Numbered from the stretch's first letter, positions 18,447 to 28,349 are shown. The stretch: DNA of 64,000 nt from Synechococcus sp. SynAce01 (GCF_001885215.1 NZ_CP018091.1:1674001-1738000), one strand, 5' to 3'. Notes: generated from the letters alone by a model not told the origin. Numbers and translations are program-made.

Positions 18447-19375
18447 ATCGGCCGACCCTGGCTTTCGTGATAGGTGCGCATCTGCAGTTCGGCCAGCAGG
18501 CCGAAGCAGAACAACTGGACGCCGGCCAGGATGGCGAGAACGGCCACCGACAGCAACGGCCGGTTGCCGATATCGGCATCGAAGATCAGCTTTTCGCCCA
18601 ATAAAACCAGGCTGATCACCAGCCCAACAGCCAGGGAGGCCAGACCGCCGAAACCAAAGACATGCATGGGTCGGGTCAGGAATCGCTTCATGAACCAGAC
18701 CGTCAGCAGGTCCATCAGCACCCGGAAGGTGCGATCGATGCCGTACTTGCTGCTGCCGAAGCGGCGGGCGTGGTGGTTCACCTTCACCTCGCTGATCCGA
18801 GCTCCCTCGATGAAGGCCAGGGCCGGCAGGAAACGGTGCAGTTCGCCATAGAGGTTGAGATCGGCCACCACTTCGCGGCGGTAGGCCTTGAGCGAACAGC
18901 CGTAATCGTGGAGCCGTACGCCCGTGACCCGGGCGATCAGGCGATTGGCGATCTTGGAAGGGAGCAGCCGCTGCAGCGCCGCATCCTGGCGCTGGTGGCG
19001 CCAGCCGCTGACTAAGTCGTAGCCCTGATCCAAGCGCTCCAGCAGCAGGGGGATGTCGGCAGGGTCGTTCTGCAGATCGCCATCCAAGGTGATCAGCACC
19101 TCCCCAGCGCTGGCATCGAACCCTGCCGCCATCGCCGCTGTCTGGCCGTAGTTGCGGCGCAGCACCACCGCCACCAGTTCCGGAATCCGGCTGGCCTGCG
19201 CTGCTAGGGCGGCGGCGGTTCCGTCGCTGGAGCCGTCATCCACCAGCACCAGCTCAAAGCTTCGCCCCATCGGCCGCAGAACGGCCAGAAGCTGATCCAG
19301 TAGCAACGCCACACTGTCCTGCTCGTTGTACAGGGGGATGACCACCGAGAGCTCGAGTTGGCTCGGTTCGCCCAT
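18392..19375 (-). CDS. Family 2 glycosyltransferase, polyprenyl-phosphate sugar transferase type (GtrB/DPM1-like)
   Basis: Transfers a sugar from a nucleotide donor to a polyprenyl phosphate at the inner membrane; 327 residues. Motifs: VVIPLYNEQDS at the N-terminus, DDGSSDGT (46-53) and the metal-binding DGDLQNDP (98-105). Two C-terminal membrane helices follow (HVFGFGGLASLAVGLVISLV and LLSVAVLAILAGVQLFCFGL), as in bactoprenol glucosyl- or mannosyltransferases. The sugar is unknown. The next gene upstream on the same strand is the NlpC/P60 gene, so an envelope role fits. Confidence 0.88.
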   Translation of the reverse strand: MGEPSQLELSVVIPLYNEQDSVALLLDQLLAVLRPMGRSFELVLVDDGSSDGTAAALAAQASRIPELVAVVLRRNYGQTAAMAAGFDASAGEVLITLDGDLQNDPADIPLLLERLDQGYDLVSGWRHQRQDAALQRLLPSKIANRLIARVTGVRLHDYGCSLKAYRREVVADLNLYGELHRFLPALAFIEGARISEVKVNHHARRFGSSKYGIDRTFRVLMDLLTVWFMKRFLTRPMHVFGFGGLASLAVGLVISLVLLGEKLIFDADIGNRPLLSVAVLAILAGVQLFCFGLLAELQMRTYHESQGRPIYRVRDTLRGRLSGSGSG

Positions 19376-19434
19376 GGCGTTTGGCAGGTATGGGGGCCTG
19401 CAACCTACGGGAGCCGCTGCCTCCAGCCGCCTGC

Positions 19435-20217
19435 TCAGGGAAGGGTTGTGCCGTCATGGCAGCGCACCACCCGGCCGGCTCCGCGCAGTTCGCTGCGGTA
19501 GTGGCTGGCCACCGGATCGCGACTGTGGGCGGCAAGCTGATCCACCGCCAGCCCGTTGTGGCCATGCTCGGCTCCTGAGCTGTGCAGATAGCGGCCTTTG
19601 CCCAGATACAGCCCCACATGGGTGCAGCGTTGTGGTCGGCCGAAGAAGATCAGATCCCCAGGCCGCACCAGGCTGAACAGGCTGGGGCGGATCGCCACCG
19701 CCTGGCAGAAGCGTTCCTGTTGATAGGCATCCCGGGGGATCCAGATTCCGGCACTGGCAAAGGCGCTCTGGACCAGGCCGGAGCAGTCGTAATTCGGGCC
19801 CGTGGTGCCACCCCAGAGGTAGTGGTTGGGTTTGTCAGCCGCCTGGCTGGCGTAGTGCAGCACAGCCGGGAGCGCCGCCTCGATCCGGCCTGGATCGAGC
19901 AGGCGGCGCCGGGGTGGCTCTGCGGCCAGGGCTGCGCCCAGCAGGTCGGCCTGCTCTAGCCAGCAGGGATAGCCGTCTTCGAGCAAGCGCACCTTTAATC
20001 GCCCGCCCCTGGCCGAGCAGGGCTCAAGCACGTCCAGGCAGCGCCCGGCGGCGACCTGGGTGGCCAAGCCCGAACCCCGCATCCGGCTGTAGCCATCAAG
20101 TGGCCGCCCCAAGCGCCAGCAACTGCCTGCGATCAGCAGCTCTTCTGCCGCCGGCGTGCCCGCTGGCAGCGCAGCCCGGGGCCCAGAGCTGGGGATTGAG
20201 GTGCCTAATCTCAGCAT
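19435..20217 (-). CDS. NlpC/P60 cell-wall peptidase
   Basis: Predicted gamma-D-glutamyl-diamino acid endopeptidase that trims peptidoglycan stem peptides; 260 residues from ATG 20217 (MLRLGTSIPSSG). An N-terminal SH3b-like region (about residues 25-95) precedes the C-terminal catalytic domain. The catalytic Cys145 is in YDCSGLVQSAF, His200 is in THVGLYLG, and PGDLIFFG lies between. No obvious signal peptide is seen. The gene is divergent from the beta-lactamase-like gene, with starts 17 bases apart, so they may share a promoter region. Confidence 0.88.
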   Translation of the reverse strand: MLRLGTSIPSSGPRAALPAGTPAAEELLIAGSCWRLGRPLDGYSRMRGSGLATQVAAGRCLDVLEPCSARGGRLKVRLLEDGYPCWLEQADLLGAALAAEPPRRRLLDPGRIEAALPAVLHYASQAADKPNHYLWGGTTGPNYDCSGLVQSAFASAGIWIPRDAYQQERFCQAVAIRPSLFSLVRPGDLIFFGRPQRCTHVGLYLGKGRYLHSSGAEHGHNGLAVDQLAAHSRDPVASHYRSELRGAGRVVRCHDGTTLP

Positions 20218-20234
20218 TGTTGCGGTCTTGGCTG

Positions 20235-21173
20235 ATGGCGTTTTACCGCCTTGAGGGGGCGATGGGCGACATCCTGCACGAGCGGATCCGCGAACTGGAG
20301 CAACAGGGCCGCCCCGGACTCGCGGCCCAGCTCTCGGTGTGCTGGCTGCGTTACGACCGTTCCTTGATCGGCAGGGCGGACAGCCTGAGCGATCCACAGG
20401 CCTTCTGGACCGAGCCCGTCTCTGGCGCCTGCTGGCGGGGAGACCAGGCCGTTTATCCAGCCAGTGTGGTGAAACTGTTTGTTCTGGCCGGGGTGGAGGC
20501 CTGGTTGCAGGCTCGCTTGATCGAGGACGGCAGCGAACTGAGGCGGGCCATGGCCGACATGATCAGGGATTCCAGCAATGACGCCACATCCCTGCTGGTG
20601 GACGTGCTGAGCGGCACCAGCAGTGGCCCGGCTCTGCCTGAGGCCAAGCTGCAGGCCTGGATCGCCCAGCGTCAGCTGCTCAATCGCTGGTTCGGCGGCC
20701 TGGATTGGCCCGAGTTGACGGGTTGCAATCTCTGTCAGAAAACCTGGGGTGATGGCCCCTATGGACGGGAACGCCAGTTCTATGGACCGGCGATGGAGAA
20801 CCGCAACCGGCTCAGTGTTGAGGCCACCGCGCGCCTCCTGCACGCGATTGTGGCCGGCAGCTTTGTCTCACCCCCGGCCTGCAGCCGGATGCGTCACCTG
20901 CTCAGGCGATCGCTGGATCCAGGTGAACGACGGGCCGATCCGGAGAACCAGGTGGATGGCTTCCTCGGTGAAGGCCTACCGGAGAGGGCGAGGCTGTGGA
21001 GCAAGGCCGGCTGGATGAGCCAGGCGCGCCACGACGCCGCCTATGTGGAGATTGATGGCCACCATCCCTTCATCCTGGTGGTGTTCAGCGAGGGTGCTGC
21101 CCGCGCTACCGACCACACCCTGCTGCCGGAGCTGGCCCGCCGGCTGGCCCAGGCCTGCCGGCGCCCTGACTGA
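20235..21173 (+). CDS. Beta-lactamase-like serine hydrolase (class A fold)
   Basis: 312 residues. Class A-like motifs can be placed: SxxK as Ser77-Val-Val-Lys80 (YPASVVKLFVLAG), an SDN-like SSN at 113-115, and Lys257-Ala-Gly259 in place of KTG (LWSKAGW). No signal peptide, so it may be cytoplasmic. A chromosomal hydrolase of peptides or peptidoglycan fragments is as likely as a resistance enzyme. ATG 20235 keeps the MAFYR start; ATG 20262 has a better GAGGG ribosome site and is a real alternative. It is divergent from the NlpC/P60 gene, which hints at a shared cell-wall role. Confidence 0.8.
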   Translation: MAFYRLEGAMGDILHERIRELEQQGRPGLAAQLSVCWLRYDRSLIGRADSLSDPQAFWTEPVSGACWRGDQAVYPASVVKLFVLAGVEAWLQARLIEDGSELRRAMADMIRDSSNDATSLLVDVLSGTSSGPALPEAKLQAWIAQRQLLNRWFGGLDWPELTGCNLCQKTWGDGPYGRERQFYGPAMENRNRLSVEATARLLHAIVAGSFVSPPACSRMRHLLRRSLDPGERRADPENQVDGFLGEGLPERARLWSKAGWMSQARHDAAYVEIDGHHPFILVVFSEGAARATDHTLLPELARRLAQACRRPD

Positions 21174-21240
21174 AGCTGGGGGCAGAACGCCCAGCACGCC
21201 GGTCTTGGCGCCAGCGGCGCGAGCCAGGGCATCAAAGAAA

Positions 21241-21329
21241 CGGAGAGGGAGGGATTCGAACCCTCGACAGAAGTTGCCTCCTGTAACTCCTTAGCAGGGA
21301 GCCGCTTTCAACCACTCAGCCACCTCTCC
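21241..21329 (-). tRNA. tRNA-Ser(GCT)
   Basis: Read on the minus strand, the acceptor GGAGAGG pairs with CCTCTCC. The anticodon stem encloses GCT, a long serine-type variable arm follows, and the T loop is TTCGAAT. CCA is not encoded; length is 89 bases. Confidence 0.95.
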
Positions 21330-21347
21330 AGGGGCGATCCGAGCTTA

Positions 21348-22541
21348 TCAGCGCTCTCGCCGACCTGCCTCGGCCTGGAGCCTCGGCAGGCGGTGCTTGA
21401 AGCCGCAGAGGATTTCCCAGGAGATGGTGCCCGAGGCCTCGGCCCAGTGCTCCGGTCCGATCACCTGGCCACCTTCTTTGCCGAGCAGGGTCACCACCGA
21501 TCCCTGCACCAGTTCATGGCAGTCGGTGGCATCGATGATCAGCTGGTCCATGGTGATGGCACCGACCTGGGCCAGCCGTTTCTCGCCGAACAACACCGTC
21601 AGCGTGTTGGAAAGGCGCCTGGGCACCCCATCGGCGTAACCAATCGCCACCACCGCCAAGCGACTCGGCCGCTGGGTCAGGAAACGGTGCCCGTAGCTCA
21701 CCCCTACCCCGGTGGGCACCTCGCGGATCAGGGTCACCCTGGCGCGAACGTCCATCGCCGGCTCCAGTGCGACGCTGCCACCGAGATGGGGAGCAGGGCA
21801 ATGGCCATACAGGGCCAGCCCCACCCGCACCAGGTCGTAGTGGAGGGATGGGCTGCGCAGGGTTCCTGCCGAGTTGGCCAGGTGGCGGCGGCCTGTGGAC
21901 AGCCCCTGGCTGGCCATCGCCTGGAGCGCCGCCCCAAACCGCAGCTTTTGCAAGGCGGTCAGGCTGGCGTCGCCATCATCGGGGCTGTCGGCATCGGCCA
22001 GATGGGAATACACCCCGGCCACCTGCACGGCATCGAGCCCGTTGAGCACCGCCAACAGCTGGGCCCCGTCTGGCCAGTCAATGCCCAGACGGGTCATGCC
22101 CGTATCGAGCTTGAGATGCAGGGCCATGCGGCGGCCACTGCCACTGGCCAGGCTCTGGCAGAGCAGGGCTTGGCGTTGGCTGCTGATCGTGGGCATCAGC
22201 TGCCAGTGCAGGCAGCTCCTCAGTTCCTCGGGTTCGCTGAGGTTGCCCATCACCAGCAAGGGGGCCTCGATCCCCGCCTGGCGCAGTTCCACTCCCTCCT
22301 GGAGGGTGGCCACACCGAGGCTGTTGGCCCCCCCGGCGAGGGCCGCCTGGGCCACCGGCAGGGCACCGTGGCCGTAGCCATCGGCCTTGACAACCGCCAT
22401 CAGCTCGCAGCCTTGGGCCAGCAGGGCCTTGAGACGGCGAGCATTGCGGGCGATGGCGGCCCCGTCTACCTCCACCCAGGCCCGTTGGCGGGGATGGAGC
22501 AGTCCACAGGTTGGGGAGGCAGAGCCTGGCTCAGCGGCCAT
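21348..22541 (-). CDS. alr: Alanine racemase
   Basis: PLP enzyme that makes D-alanine for peptidoglycan; 397 residues. The PLP lysine is Lys52 in AVVKADGYGHGA. The second catalytic region with Tyr is around GVSYGHRFLTQ and VAIGYADGVPR. Alr fold order is intact (TIM barrel then C-terminal beta domain with LIIDATDCHELVQG). The start at 22541 leaves 112 bases to the divergent HNH gene. Confidence 0.95.
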   Translation of the reverse strand: MAAEPGSASPTCGLLHPRQRAWVEVDGAAIARNARRLKALLAQGCELMAVVKADGYGHGALPVAQAALAGGANSLGVATLQEGVELRQAGIEAPLLVMGNLSEPEELRSCLHWQLMPTISSQRQALLCQSLASGSGRRMALHLKLDTGMTRLGIDWPDGAQLLAVLNGLDAVQVAGVYSHLADADSPDDGDASLTALQKLRFGAALQAMASQGLSTGRRHLANSAGTLRSPSLHYDLVRVGLALYGHCPAPHLGGSVALEPAMDVRARVTLIREVPTGVGVSYGHRFLTQRPSRLAVVAIGYADGVPRRLSNTLTVLFGEKRLAQVGAITMDQLIIDATDCHELVQGSVVTLLGKEGGQVIGPEHWAEASGTISWEILCGFKHRLPRLQAEAGRRER

Positions 22542-22653
22542 CGAAGTGGAAGGTACCCAATCGACCGTAGGGCGGACCCGTGATCAGACGTGATTGAACC
22601 GTTAGCATGGCGCCATCGGCCGGAACTGGCACCCACTTCATGGGTCGAGCACC

Positions 22654-23151
22654 GTGAGCCAGGTCCTCGTTCTCAACGCCTCCTACGAGCCGCTCAACAT
22701 CACCAGCTGGCGCCGCGCCACTGTGATGGTTCTCAAAGGAAAAGCCGAAGGACTGGAGCACGATTCAAGTCACTTCATCCGCAGTGATTTGCTGCTGCCC
22801 ACGGTGATCCGTCTGCGGCAATTCGTGCGGGTTCCCTTCAAGCAACTTCCGCTCACCCGTCGCAACGTCTTTCAGCGCGACAGCCATTCCTGTCAATACT
22901 GCGGCTACCAGGGGGATCAGCTCTCGATCGACCATGTGATCCCCCGCAGCCGCGGCGGCATCGATAGCTGGGAGAACGTCACCACAGCCTGTTTGCGTTG
23001 CAATGTGCGCAAGGGCAGTCGCACGCCACGGGAAGCGGCGATGCCCCTGGCGAAAGTGCCCCGCCGGCCGGTGAGCACCTTGTATTTTGAAGCCACCCGC
23101 CACATCCGCTCCGGCCGAGGGGAATGGGCCAAATATGTGATCGGGGCCTGA
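22654..23151 (+). CDS. HNH endonuclease family protein (cyanobacterial core type)
   Basis: 165 residues from a GTG start. The HNH zinc fold is complete: CxxC at Cys80/Cys83, Asp93-His94 in SIDHVIPRSRGG, Asn108, and a second CxxC at Cys113/Cys116. The N-terminus (VLVLNASYEPLNITSW) is typical of the widely conserved cyanobacterial single-domain HNH proteins. The biological role is not known to me; there is no restriction or mobile partner nearby, so a housekeeping DNA role is more likely than defence. Confidence 0.88.
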   Translation: MSQVLVLNASYEPLNITSWRRATVMVLKGKAEGLEHDSSHFIRSDLLLPTVIRLRQFVRVPFKQLPLTRRNVFQRDSHSCQYCGYQGDQLSIDHVIPRSRGGIDSWENVTTACLRCNVRKGSRTPREAAMPLAKVPRRPVSTLYFEATRHIRSGRGEWAKYVIGA

Positions 23152-23168
23152 ATTGGCCCGCCCTCTGA

Positions 23169-24272
23169 TCACCCGCTCCCACTGGCCTCAGTGGCCAGCT
23201 TCTCCATCTGCTGGCGCTGGTCGTCGGCGATGCAGGCGCCGATCAGCTCATCGAGTTGCCCCGCCAGGACCGGCTCCAGGCTGAAATTGCGGTGCAGACG
23301 GTGGTCGGTGATGCGGTTGTCTTTGACGTTGTAAGTGCGAATCTTCTCGCTGCGATCACCCCGCCCCACCTGGGCCCGCCGGGCGGAACTCTCCGCTGCT
23401 GCCGCTTCGGCCAGCTCCCGCTCCAGCAGCTTGGCCCGCAGGATCTCCAACGCCCGTTCCTTGTTCTGAAGCTGGGAGCGCTCCTGGGTGCAGAACACCC
23501 GGATGCCCGTGGGCTTGTGCAGCAGGTCGACCGCCGTTTCAACCTTGTTGACGTTCTGGCCACCGGCGCCACCGGAGCGGGCGGTGCTGATCTCCAGGTC
23601 GCCGGGGTCGAGCCGAACTTCAACCGGATCGGCTTCCGGCATCACCGCCACGGTGGCGGTGGAGGTGTGCACCCGTCCCTGTGATTCGGTGGCCGGGACC
23701 CGCTGCACCCGATGAACGCCGGCCTCGTACTTGAGCTGGCTGTAGACCCCTTCGCCACGGATCGAGAGGATCAGTTCCTTATAGCCACCAAGATCGGCTT
23801 CTGAGGCACTCAAAGGTTTCACGCTCCAGCCCAGGGTCTGGGCATGGCGCTCGTACATCCGGGCCAGATCACCGGCCCACAGCGAAGCTTCATCACCGCC
23901 GGCTCCTGCTCTGATCTCCAGCATCACGCTGCGCCGATCGCGCGGGTCGCGGGGCAGCAGGGCGAGAATGAGGCGATCGCGCAGAACCTCGATCTGGGCA
24001 TTGAGCTCCTGCAGCTCATCCTCTGCCAGCGCTTCCATCTCAGGGTCGCCGCGGTTCTCCCTTAGCAGTTGCCGCGTCTCGCCGAGCTGCCTCTGGAACT
24101 GCTGAAGTTGGCCATGGCCCAGCACCAGGGGTTCGAGGCGCGAGCGCTCCCGGGCGAGTGATTCCAGCTGGGTGGGATTGGAAGCCACGGCCGGATCGGC
24201 CAGTTGTCGCTCCAGGGTGGCGAAGGTGCGGCAGGCCACCTCCAGCCGCTCGCTCAAAAACGAGACATCCAT
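23169..24272 (-). CDS. prfA: Peptide chain release factor 1
   Basis: Recognises UAA and UAG stop codons and triggers peptide release; 367 residues. The codon-reading PxT motif is Pro193-Ala-Thr195 ([10 protein letters not shown]), which marks RF1 rather than RF2. The GGQ catalytic motif is at 237-239 ([16 protein letters not shown]). It lies downstream of rpmE on the same strand but beyond a strong terminator, so it probably has its own promoter or depends on read-through. Confidence 0.97.
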   Translation of the reverse strand: MDVSFLSERLEVACRTFATLERQLADPAVASNPTQLESLARERSRLEPLVLGHGQLQQFQRQLGETRQLLRENRGDPEMEALAEDELQELNAQIEVLRDRLILALLPRDPRDRRSVMLEIRAGAGGDEASLWAGDLARMYERHAQTLGWSVKPLSASEADLGGYKELILSIRGEGVYSQLKYEAGVHRVQRVPATESQGRVHTSTATVAVMPEADPVEVRLDPGDLEISTARSGGAGGQNVNKVETAVDLLHKPTGIRVFCTQERSQLQNKERALEILRAKLLERELAEAAAAESSARRAQVGRGDRSEKIRTYNVKDNRITDHRLHRNFSLEPVLAGQLDELIGACIADDQRQQMEKLATEASGSG

Positions 24273-24293
24273 GGGCCCAGCTCAGCGGACAAC

Positions 24294-24322
24294 AAAAAGC
24301 CGGAAGCCCAGAGGCTTCCGGC
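24294..24322 (-). terminator. Rho-independent terminator closing the ribosomal block
   Basis: A perfect 10-bp stem GCCGGAAGCC/GGCTTCCGGC with a 4-base loop is followed, on the minus strand, by TTTTT (24298 down to 24294). It lies between rpmE and prfA. Confidence 0.9.
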
Positions 24323-24368
24323 AACGGCTGGGGGCAGACCCCTTGGCCGCAGGGCATGGGGACCCTGA

Positions 24369-24638
24369 TCAGGACGCGACGTCGTCGGTGGCGGCAGCGG
24401 TCTGCTCAGCCTGGCTGGCGGCACTGTCGATGCTGCCCATGCCGTACTTGCGCATGAAACGATCAACGCGCCCTTCGGTGTCGAGGATCTTCTGGGTGCC
24501 GGTATAGAAGGGGTGGTTGCCACTCCAGACGTCGACATGGAGCTCGCTCTGGGTGGAGCCTGTGGTCATCACCACTTCTCCGTTGCAGATCACCTTGGCG
24601 TCGGGATACCAGGTGGGATGAATGTTGGCCTTGGGCAT
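24369..24638 (-). CDS. rpmE: 50S ribosomal protein L31
   Basis: 89 residues beginning MPKANIHPTWYPDAKVICNG. Only one cysteine is present where zinc-binding L31 has CxxC pairs, so this is the cysteine-poor form. The acidic, Ala-rich C-terminal tail (after about residue 70) is longer than in E. coli L31. Last gene of the ribosomal block. Confidence 0.95.
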   Translation of the reverse strand: MPKANIHPTWYPDAKVICNGEVVMTTGSTQSELHVDVWSGNHPFYTGTQKILDTEGRVDRFMRKYGMGSIDSAASQAEQTAAATDDVAS

Positions 24639-24648
24639 GGGAGGAGAA

Positions 24649-25056
24649 TCAGCGCTTGGAGAACTGGGGAGCTTTACGGGCTTTCTTCAGGCCGTACTTG
24701 CGGCGCTCTTTGGCGCGGGGATCCCGGCTGAGGTGGCCTTCGGTCTTGAGCGGCTTGCGGTTGTCAGGCGAGAGATCGCAGAGCGCACGGGCCGCACCTT
24801 GCTTGATCGCATCGGCTTGGCCGGTGAGGCCGCCGCCCTTGACGTTCACCAGCAGGTCGTAGGCGCTGGCAAGGCCGAGGGTGTCGAGGGGGGCCTTCAC
24901 CGCTGCCAGGTAACTGGGGTTGTAGTTGAGGTAGTTGTCACCGGGGCGGCCGTTGATGGTGATCGAACCGGTGCCGGGAACCACCCGCACCCGTGCCACA
25001 GCAGTTTTGCGGCGGCCGGTGCCCCAGTACACGACGCGGTTGGAAGGGGTGCTCAT
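24649..25056 (-). CDS. rpsI: 30S ribosomal protein S9
   Basis: 135 residues, with the basic C-terminus ending [12 protein letters not shown], whose final Lys-Arg reaches the P-site tRNA in the ribosome. Its ATG overlaps the rplM stop by four bases (ATGA), the usual rplM-rpsI pairing. Confidence 0.97.
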   Translation of the reverse strand: MSTPSNRVVYWGTGRRKTAVARVRVVPGTGSITINGRPGDNYLNYNPSYLAAVKAPLDTLGLASAYDLLVNVKGGGLTGQADAIKQGAARALCDLSPDNRKPLKTEGHLSRDPRAKERRKYGLKKARKAPQFSKR

Positions 25057-25505
25057 TGGGCGGAGGCGGAAGGATCGAGGGTCATGATCTGGGGCTGTTG
25101 GGCCGTGTGGGGATGGTCAGTTCCCTTGTAGACCTTGAGTTTGCGGAACAACTGCCGGCCCAGGGCGTTGTGGGGCAGCATGCCCTTGATCGCCTTCTCG
25201 ACGATCCGCTCGGGCAGCCGGGCCTGAAGGGCGGCAAAGGTTTCCGTCTTCATGCCGCCTGGCCTGCCGGAGTGGCGGCGGTAGATCTTCTGATCGGCCT
25301 TGTTGCCACTGATGCGGATCTTGTCGGCGTTGACAATGATCACGAAATCACCAGTGTCGAGGTGGGGCGTGAAGGCGGGTTTGTTCTTGCCCCGCAGCAC
25401 GCTGGCCACTTCAGTGGCCAGGCGGCCAAGGGTCTGATTCTCGGCGTCTACCAGGAACCACTGGCGTTCGAGGGAATCCAGGGAGGGAACGGAGGTCTTG
25501 TTCAT
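25053..25505 (-). CDS. rplM: 50S ribosomal protein L13
   Basis: 150 residues from ATG 25505 ([20 protein letters not shown]). The frame is open upstream into the truA tail, but only this start gives a normal L13. L13 wording: [30 protein letters not shown] and [11 protein letters not shown]. Overlaps rpsI by four bases. Confidence 0.97.
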   Translation of the reverse strand: MNKTSVPSLDSLERQWFLVDAENQTLGRLATEVASVLRGKNKPAFTPHLDTGDFVIIVNADKIRISGNKADQKIYRRHSGRPGGMKTETFAALQARLPERIVEKAIKGMLPHNALGRQLFRKLKVYKGTDHPHTAQQPQIMTLDPSASAQ

Positions 25506-25620
25506 CGCACCGGCAGGCCGGATCACATAACGCCCCATCTCGGCGGAGGGGCTGGACAGGGAAGGAACGGCAGGGAATCCGCAGAACGGGCTCTGGTCTG
25601 CGCATTCACAGCTCTTGAGC

Positions 25621-26487
25621 TTAAACCTTGGCCTGCCCCCCATTGCCAAACCCTGGAGGAAGCGGTGGTGGATCGTTGCCCTGGAGGACGAAGTGCGGCT
25701 GGCCATCGAACCAGAGAGCTGGCGCAAACAGCTCCTCGGGGTACCCCACGCGCAGCAGGCAGAGGCCCTGGGGCGGGGCCGCTTCCTTGACCTCCTCCCG
25801 AGCCTGCTGGCGCCAGCGCCGCTCGAACTGGGCTAGCGACAGCCGGCCTTCGCCGACCAGGACGAGTTGGCCCATGAGCAGGCGCACCATGCCGTAGAGG
25901 AAGCCGCTGGCCTGGATCTCGCAGACGATCAGATCACCGCGCCGCTCCAGAGCCACCTCCTGGACCGTGGTGCGGGAATGCAGCCGCCGGCTGCCGGCTT
26001 TGCGAAACGTGGAGAAGTCGTGGTGGCCCAGCAGACCCTCCAGCGCTTCGGCCATCGCCCGCTCGTTGAGGCGGAAGCGGTAGCGGTGCCAGCTGTAGGG
26101 CGCCAGGAAAAGATTGGGCGTGCGGCCGTTATAGAGGGTGTAGCGGTAGCGCCGGTAGGTGGCCGAGTAACAAGCATGCCAACTGGAGGGCACCTCGGCG
26201 GCGGCGCGGACCCGAACCGTGGGCGGCAGCGGACCATTGAGTGCCTTCGGCCAGCGCGGGGCGGGGATCGGGCCGCTGGCGTCGAAATGAACCACCTGGC
26301 CGGCCGCATGCACGCCGCTATCGGTGCGACCGGCGGCCACGCAGGCCATGGGCCGCAAGGGATCGAGCCGGGCTAGGGCCAGCTCAAGGGTGGCCTGGAC
26401 ACTGGACTGGGCGGTTTGGCGCTGCCAACCGCAGAATGCTGAACCCTCGTATTGGAGGCAGAGGGCAATCCTGCGCAGGGCGCTCAG
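25621..26487 (-). CDS. truA: tRNA pseudouridine(38-40) synthase, start codon non-canonical
   Basis: Converts U38-40 of tRNAs to pseudouridine. The catalytic aspartate is in [11 protein letters not shown] (Asp56 with the start used here). The conserved N-terminal part ([20 protein letters not shown]) is upstream of the first TTG (26358), so it must be translated, but no ATG, GTG or TTG occurs between it and the in-frame stop further upstream inside rplQ. The best candidate is a CTG at 26485-26487, whose CTGA overlaps the rplQ stop TGA in the same geometry as ATGA couplings elsewhere in this block. That gives 288 residues, a normal TruA length. Other near-cognate starts (for example ATT) are possible. 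Confidence 0.85.
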   Translation of the reverse strand: MSALRRIALCLQYEGSAFCGWQRQTAQSSVQATLELALARLDPLRPMACVAAGRTDSGVHAAGQVVHFDASGPIPAPRWPKALNGPLPPTVRVRAAAEVPSSWHACYSATYRRYRYTLYNGRTPNLFLAPYSWHRYRFRLNERAMAEALEGLLGHHDFSTFRKAGSRRLHSRTTVQEVALERRGDLIVCEIQASGFLYGMVRLLMGQLVLVGEGRLSLAQFERRWRQQAREEVKEAAPPQGLCLLRVGYPEELFAPALWFDGQPHFVLQGNDPPPLPPGFGNGGQAKV

Positions 26488-26834
26488 ACCAGCTCGATGA
26501 TGGCCATCTCGGCATTGTCGCCGCGACGGGGCACCGTGCGAATGATCCGGGTGTAGCCACCCTGGCGCTCTCCGTAACGCTCCTGCGCCTTGTCAAACAG
26601 GGAGTGGACCAGCTGCTTGTCGAAGATGTAGCCCATGGCCCGGCGGCGGGCGGCCAGGCTGCCTTCCTTGGCCAGGGTGATCATGCGCTCGGCCTCATTG
26701 CGCAGCGCCTTGGCGCGCGCTTTGGTGGTGGTCACGCGACCCTCCCGGATCAGCTGGGTGGTCAGGCCACGGAGCAGGGCTTTGCGTTGGTCGGCGGGAA
26801 GTCCCAGCAGGGGGACTCGGCACTGGTGTCGCAT
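26484..26834 (-). CDS. rplQ: 50S ribosomal protein L17
   Basis: 116 residues, [20 protein letters not shown] onward, with L17 landmarks [18 protein letters not shown] and [15 protein letters not shown]. Follows rpoA in the usual alpha-operon order and overlaps the probable truA start. Confidence 0.97.
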   Translation of the reverse strand: MRHQCRVPLLGLPADQRKALLRGLTTQLIREGRVTTTKARAKALRNEAERMITLAKEGSLAARRRAMGYIFDKQLVHSLFDKAQERYGERQGGYTRIIRTVPRRGDNAEMAIIELV

Positions 26835-26884
26835 GGTTCCGGGGCGGTGAAAGAAAGGGGAGGCTGGCCGAGGGGCCGGGCCGT

Positions 26885-27823
26885 TCAGGCTGTGGTGCGG
26901 CTCTGGGGCAGGGAAATGCCGATGCGCTCGAGGGCTTCGATCACTTCGTCGGCCGACTTGGAGCCGAAGTTCTTGATCTCGAGGAGATCCTCATAGCTGA
27001 AGCCCATCAGATCGGAGACCGAATTGACCTGGGCGCGCTTGAGGCAGTTGTAGGCGCGAACCGAAAGGTTCAGCTCCTCCAGGGGGATCTGGCTTTCGGC
27101 GGAGGGTTCTGGCTCCAGGCCAGGCTCCTCAACCATGGTGAGGCTGGCCAGGGGCTGGAACAGGGCGATCAGTTGATTGGCTGCCTGGGCCATGGCGTCG
27201 TCTGGGGTGATGGCGCCGCTGGTGTGGATGTCGAGGCGAAGGCGCTCACGGGCCGAGCCGCCTTCGCCCACGGCCGTTTCATCGATCGTGTAGTTGACCC
27301 GCCGCACCGGCATGAACACGGCATCGATCTGGAGCAGATCGATCGAACTGGTGTCTTCCTGATGACGATCCACCGGGCGATAGCCCACACCTCGCTCGAC
27401 GTGAACCTCCAGCTCCAGGCTGTGGCCATCGGCCACTGTGGCGATCGGGCGATCCAGGTCGATGACCTGTACCTGCGAGGAGAATTGGAGATCGGCGGCA
27501 GTGACCGTGGCGGGGCCGGTAACCACCAGCCGGCCGATCTCCACTTCGCGGGTGCGGCTGCTGACAACCACTTCCTTGCAGTTCAGCAGGATGTCGAGGA
27601 CGTCTTCACGCACCCCAGGGATGGTGGCGTATTCGTGGTTCACACCGGCGATGCGCACGGCGGTGATGGCACTACCTTCCATGCCACCCATCAGGACACG
27701 CCGCAAGGCGTTACCCAGGGTGACGGCTTGACCACGGTCGAGGGGCCCGATCACGAACACCCCGGTCTGGGAGCGGTCGTCGGCAATCTCATGCTCGACG
27801 CGATCGATCTGATACTGATGCAC
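26885..27823 (-). CDS. rpoA: DNA-directed RNA polymerase subunit alpha
   Basis: 312 residues. The N-terminal assembly domain ([20 protein letters not shown] and [16 protein letters not shown]) is followed by a short linker and the C-terminal domain ([20 protein letters not shown] and [20 protein letters not shown]), which contacts UP-elements and activators. Located between rpsK and rplQ as in other bacteria. Confidence 0.98.
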   Translation of the reverse strand: MHQYQIDRVEHEIADDRSQTGVFVIGPLDRGQAVTLGNALRRVLMGGMEGSAITAVRIAGVNHEYATIPGVREDVLDILLNCKEVVVSSRTREVEIGRLVVTGPATVTAADLQFSSQVQVIDLDRPIATVADGHSLELEVHVERGVGYRPVDRHQEDTSSIDLLQIDAVFMPVRRVNYTIDETAVGEGGSARERLRLDIHTSGAITPDDAMAQAANQLIALFQPLASLTMVEEPGLEPEPSAESQIPLEELNLSVRAYNCLKRAQVNSVSDLMGFSYEDLLEIKNFGSKSADEVIEALERIGISLPQSRTTA

Positions 27824-27892
27824 GGCCGGAAGGAGGGGGGAATGGAACGCCCGAGGGCTTGGTGAAGCCGAGGGCTTAATGGAAACGACGAC

Positions 27893-28285
27893 TCAGACCC
27901 GGCGCCGCTTGGAACGGCGGCAGCCGTTGTGCGGCAGGGGGGTGACATCGCGGATCAGGGTGATCTCCAGACCGGCCACCTGCAGGGCACGGATCGCGGT
28001 TTCCCGGCCTGAGCCTGGGCCCCTGACCAGCACTTCGATCTGGCGCATGCCCTGATCGAGGGCGCGGCGTCCAGCGGCTTCTGCGGCCGTCTGCGCAGCG
28101 AAAGGGGTGCCTTTGCGAGCGCCCTTGAAACCGCTGGCACCAGCCGACGACCAGGAGATCACTTCACCTGCCGAGTCGGTGATCGACACGATGGTGTTGT
28201 TGAAGGTGCTCTGGATGTGAGCAACGCCATTGGGGACGTTGCGCTTGGTTTTTTTGGCGCCGGTTTTCTTGGCTGGCTTTGCCAT
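27893..28285 (-). CDS. rpsK: 30S ribosomal protein S11
   Basis: 130 residues. S11 landmarks: [38 protein letters not shown] and the terminal [18 protein letters not shown]. Preceded by rpsM with a 64-base gap. Confidence 0.97.
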   Translation of the reverse strand: MAKPAKKTGAKKTKRNVPNGVAHIQSTFNNTIVSITDSAGEVISWSSAGASGFKGARKGTPFAAQTAAEAAGRRALDQGMRQIEVLVRGPGSGRETAIRALQVAGLEITLIRDVTPLPHNGCRRSKRRRV

Positions 28286-28349
28286 GGATCGTGGCCTGGG
28301 GTAGGGGAATGGAGAACCTGAGCGCCGCAGCTGGCATCAGGGGGACGGC

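Noticed and set aside
22654-23151. HNH gene as part of a defence or mobile element
   Set aside because: Neighbours are alr and prfA, with no methylase, integrase or repeats, and the protein matches the conserved cyanobacterial core type.
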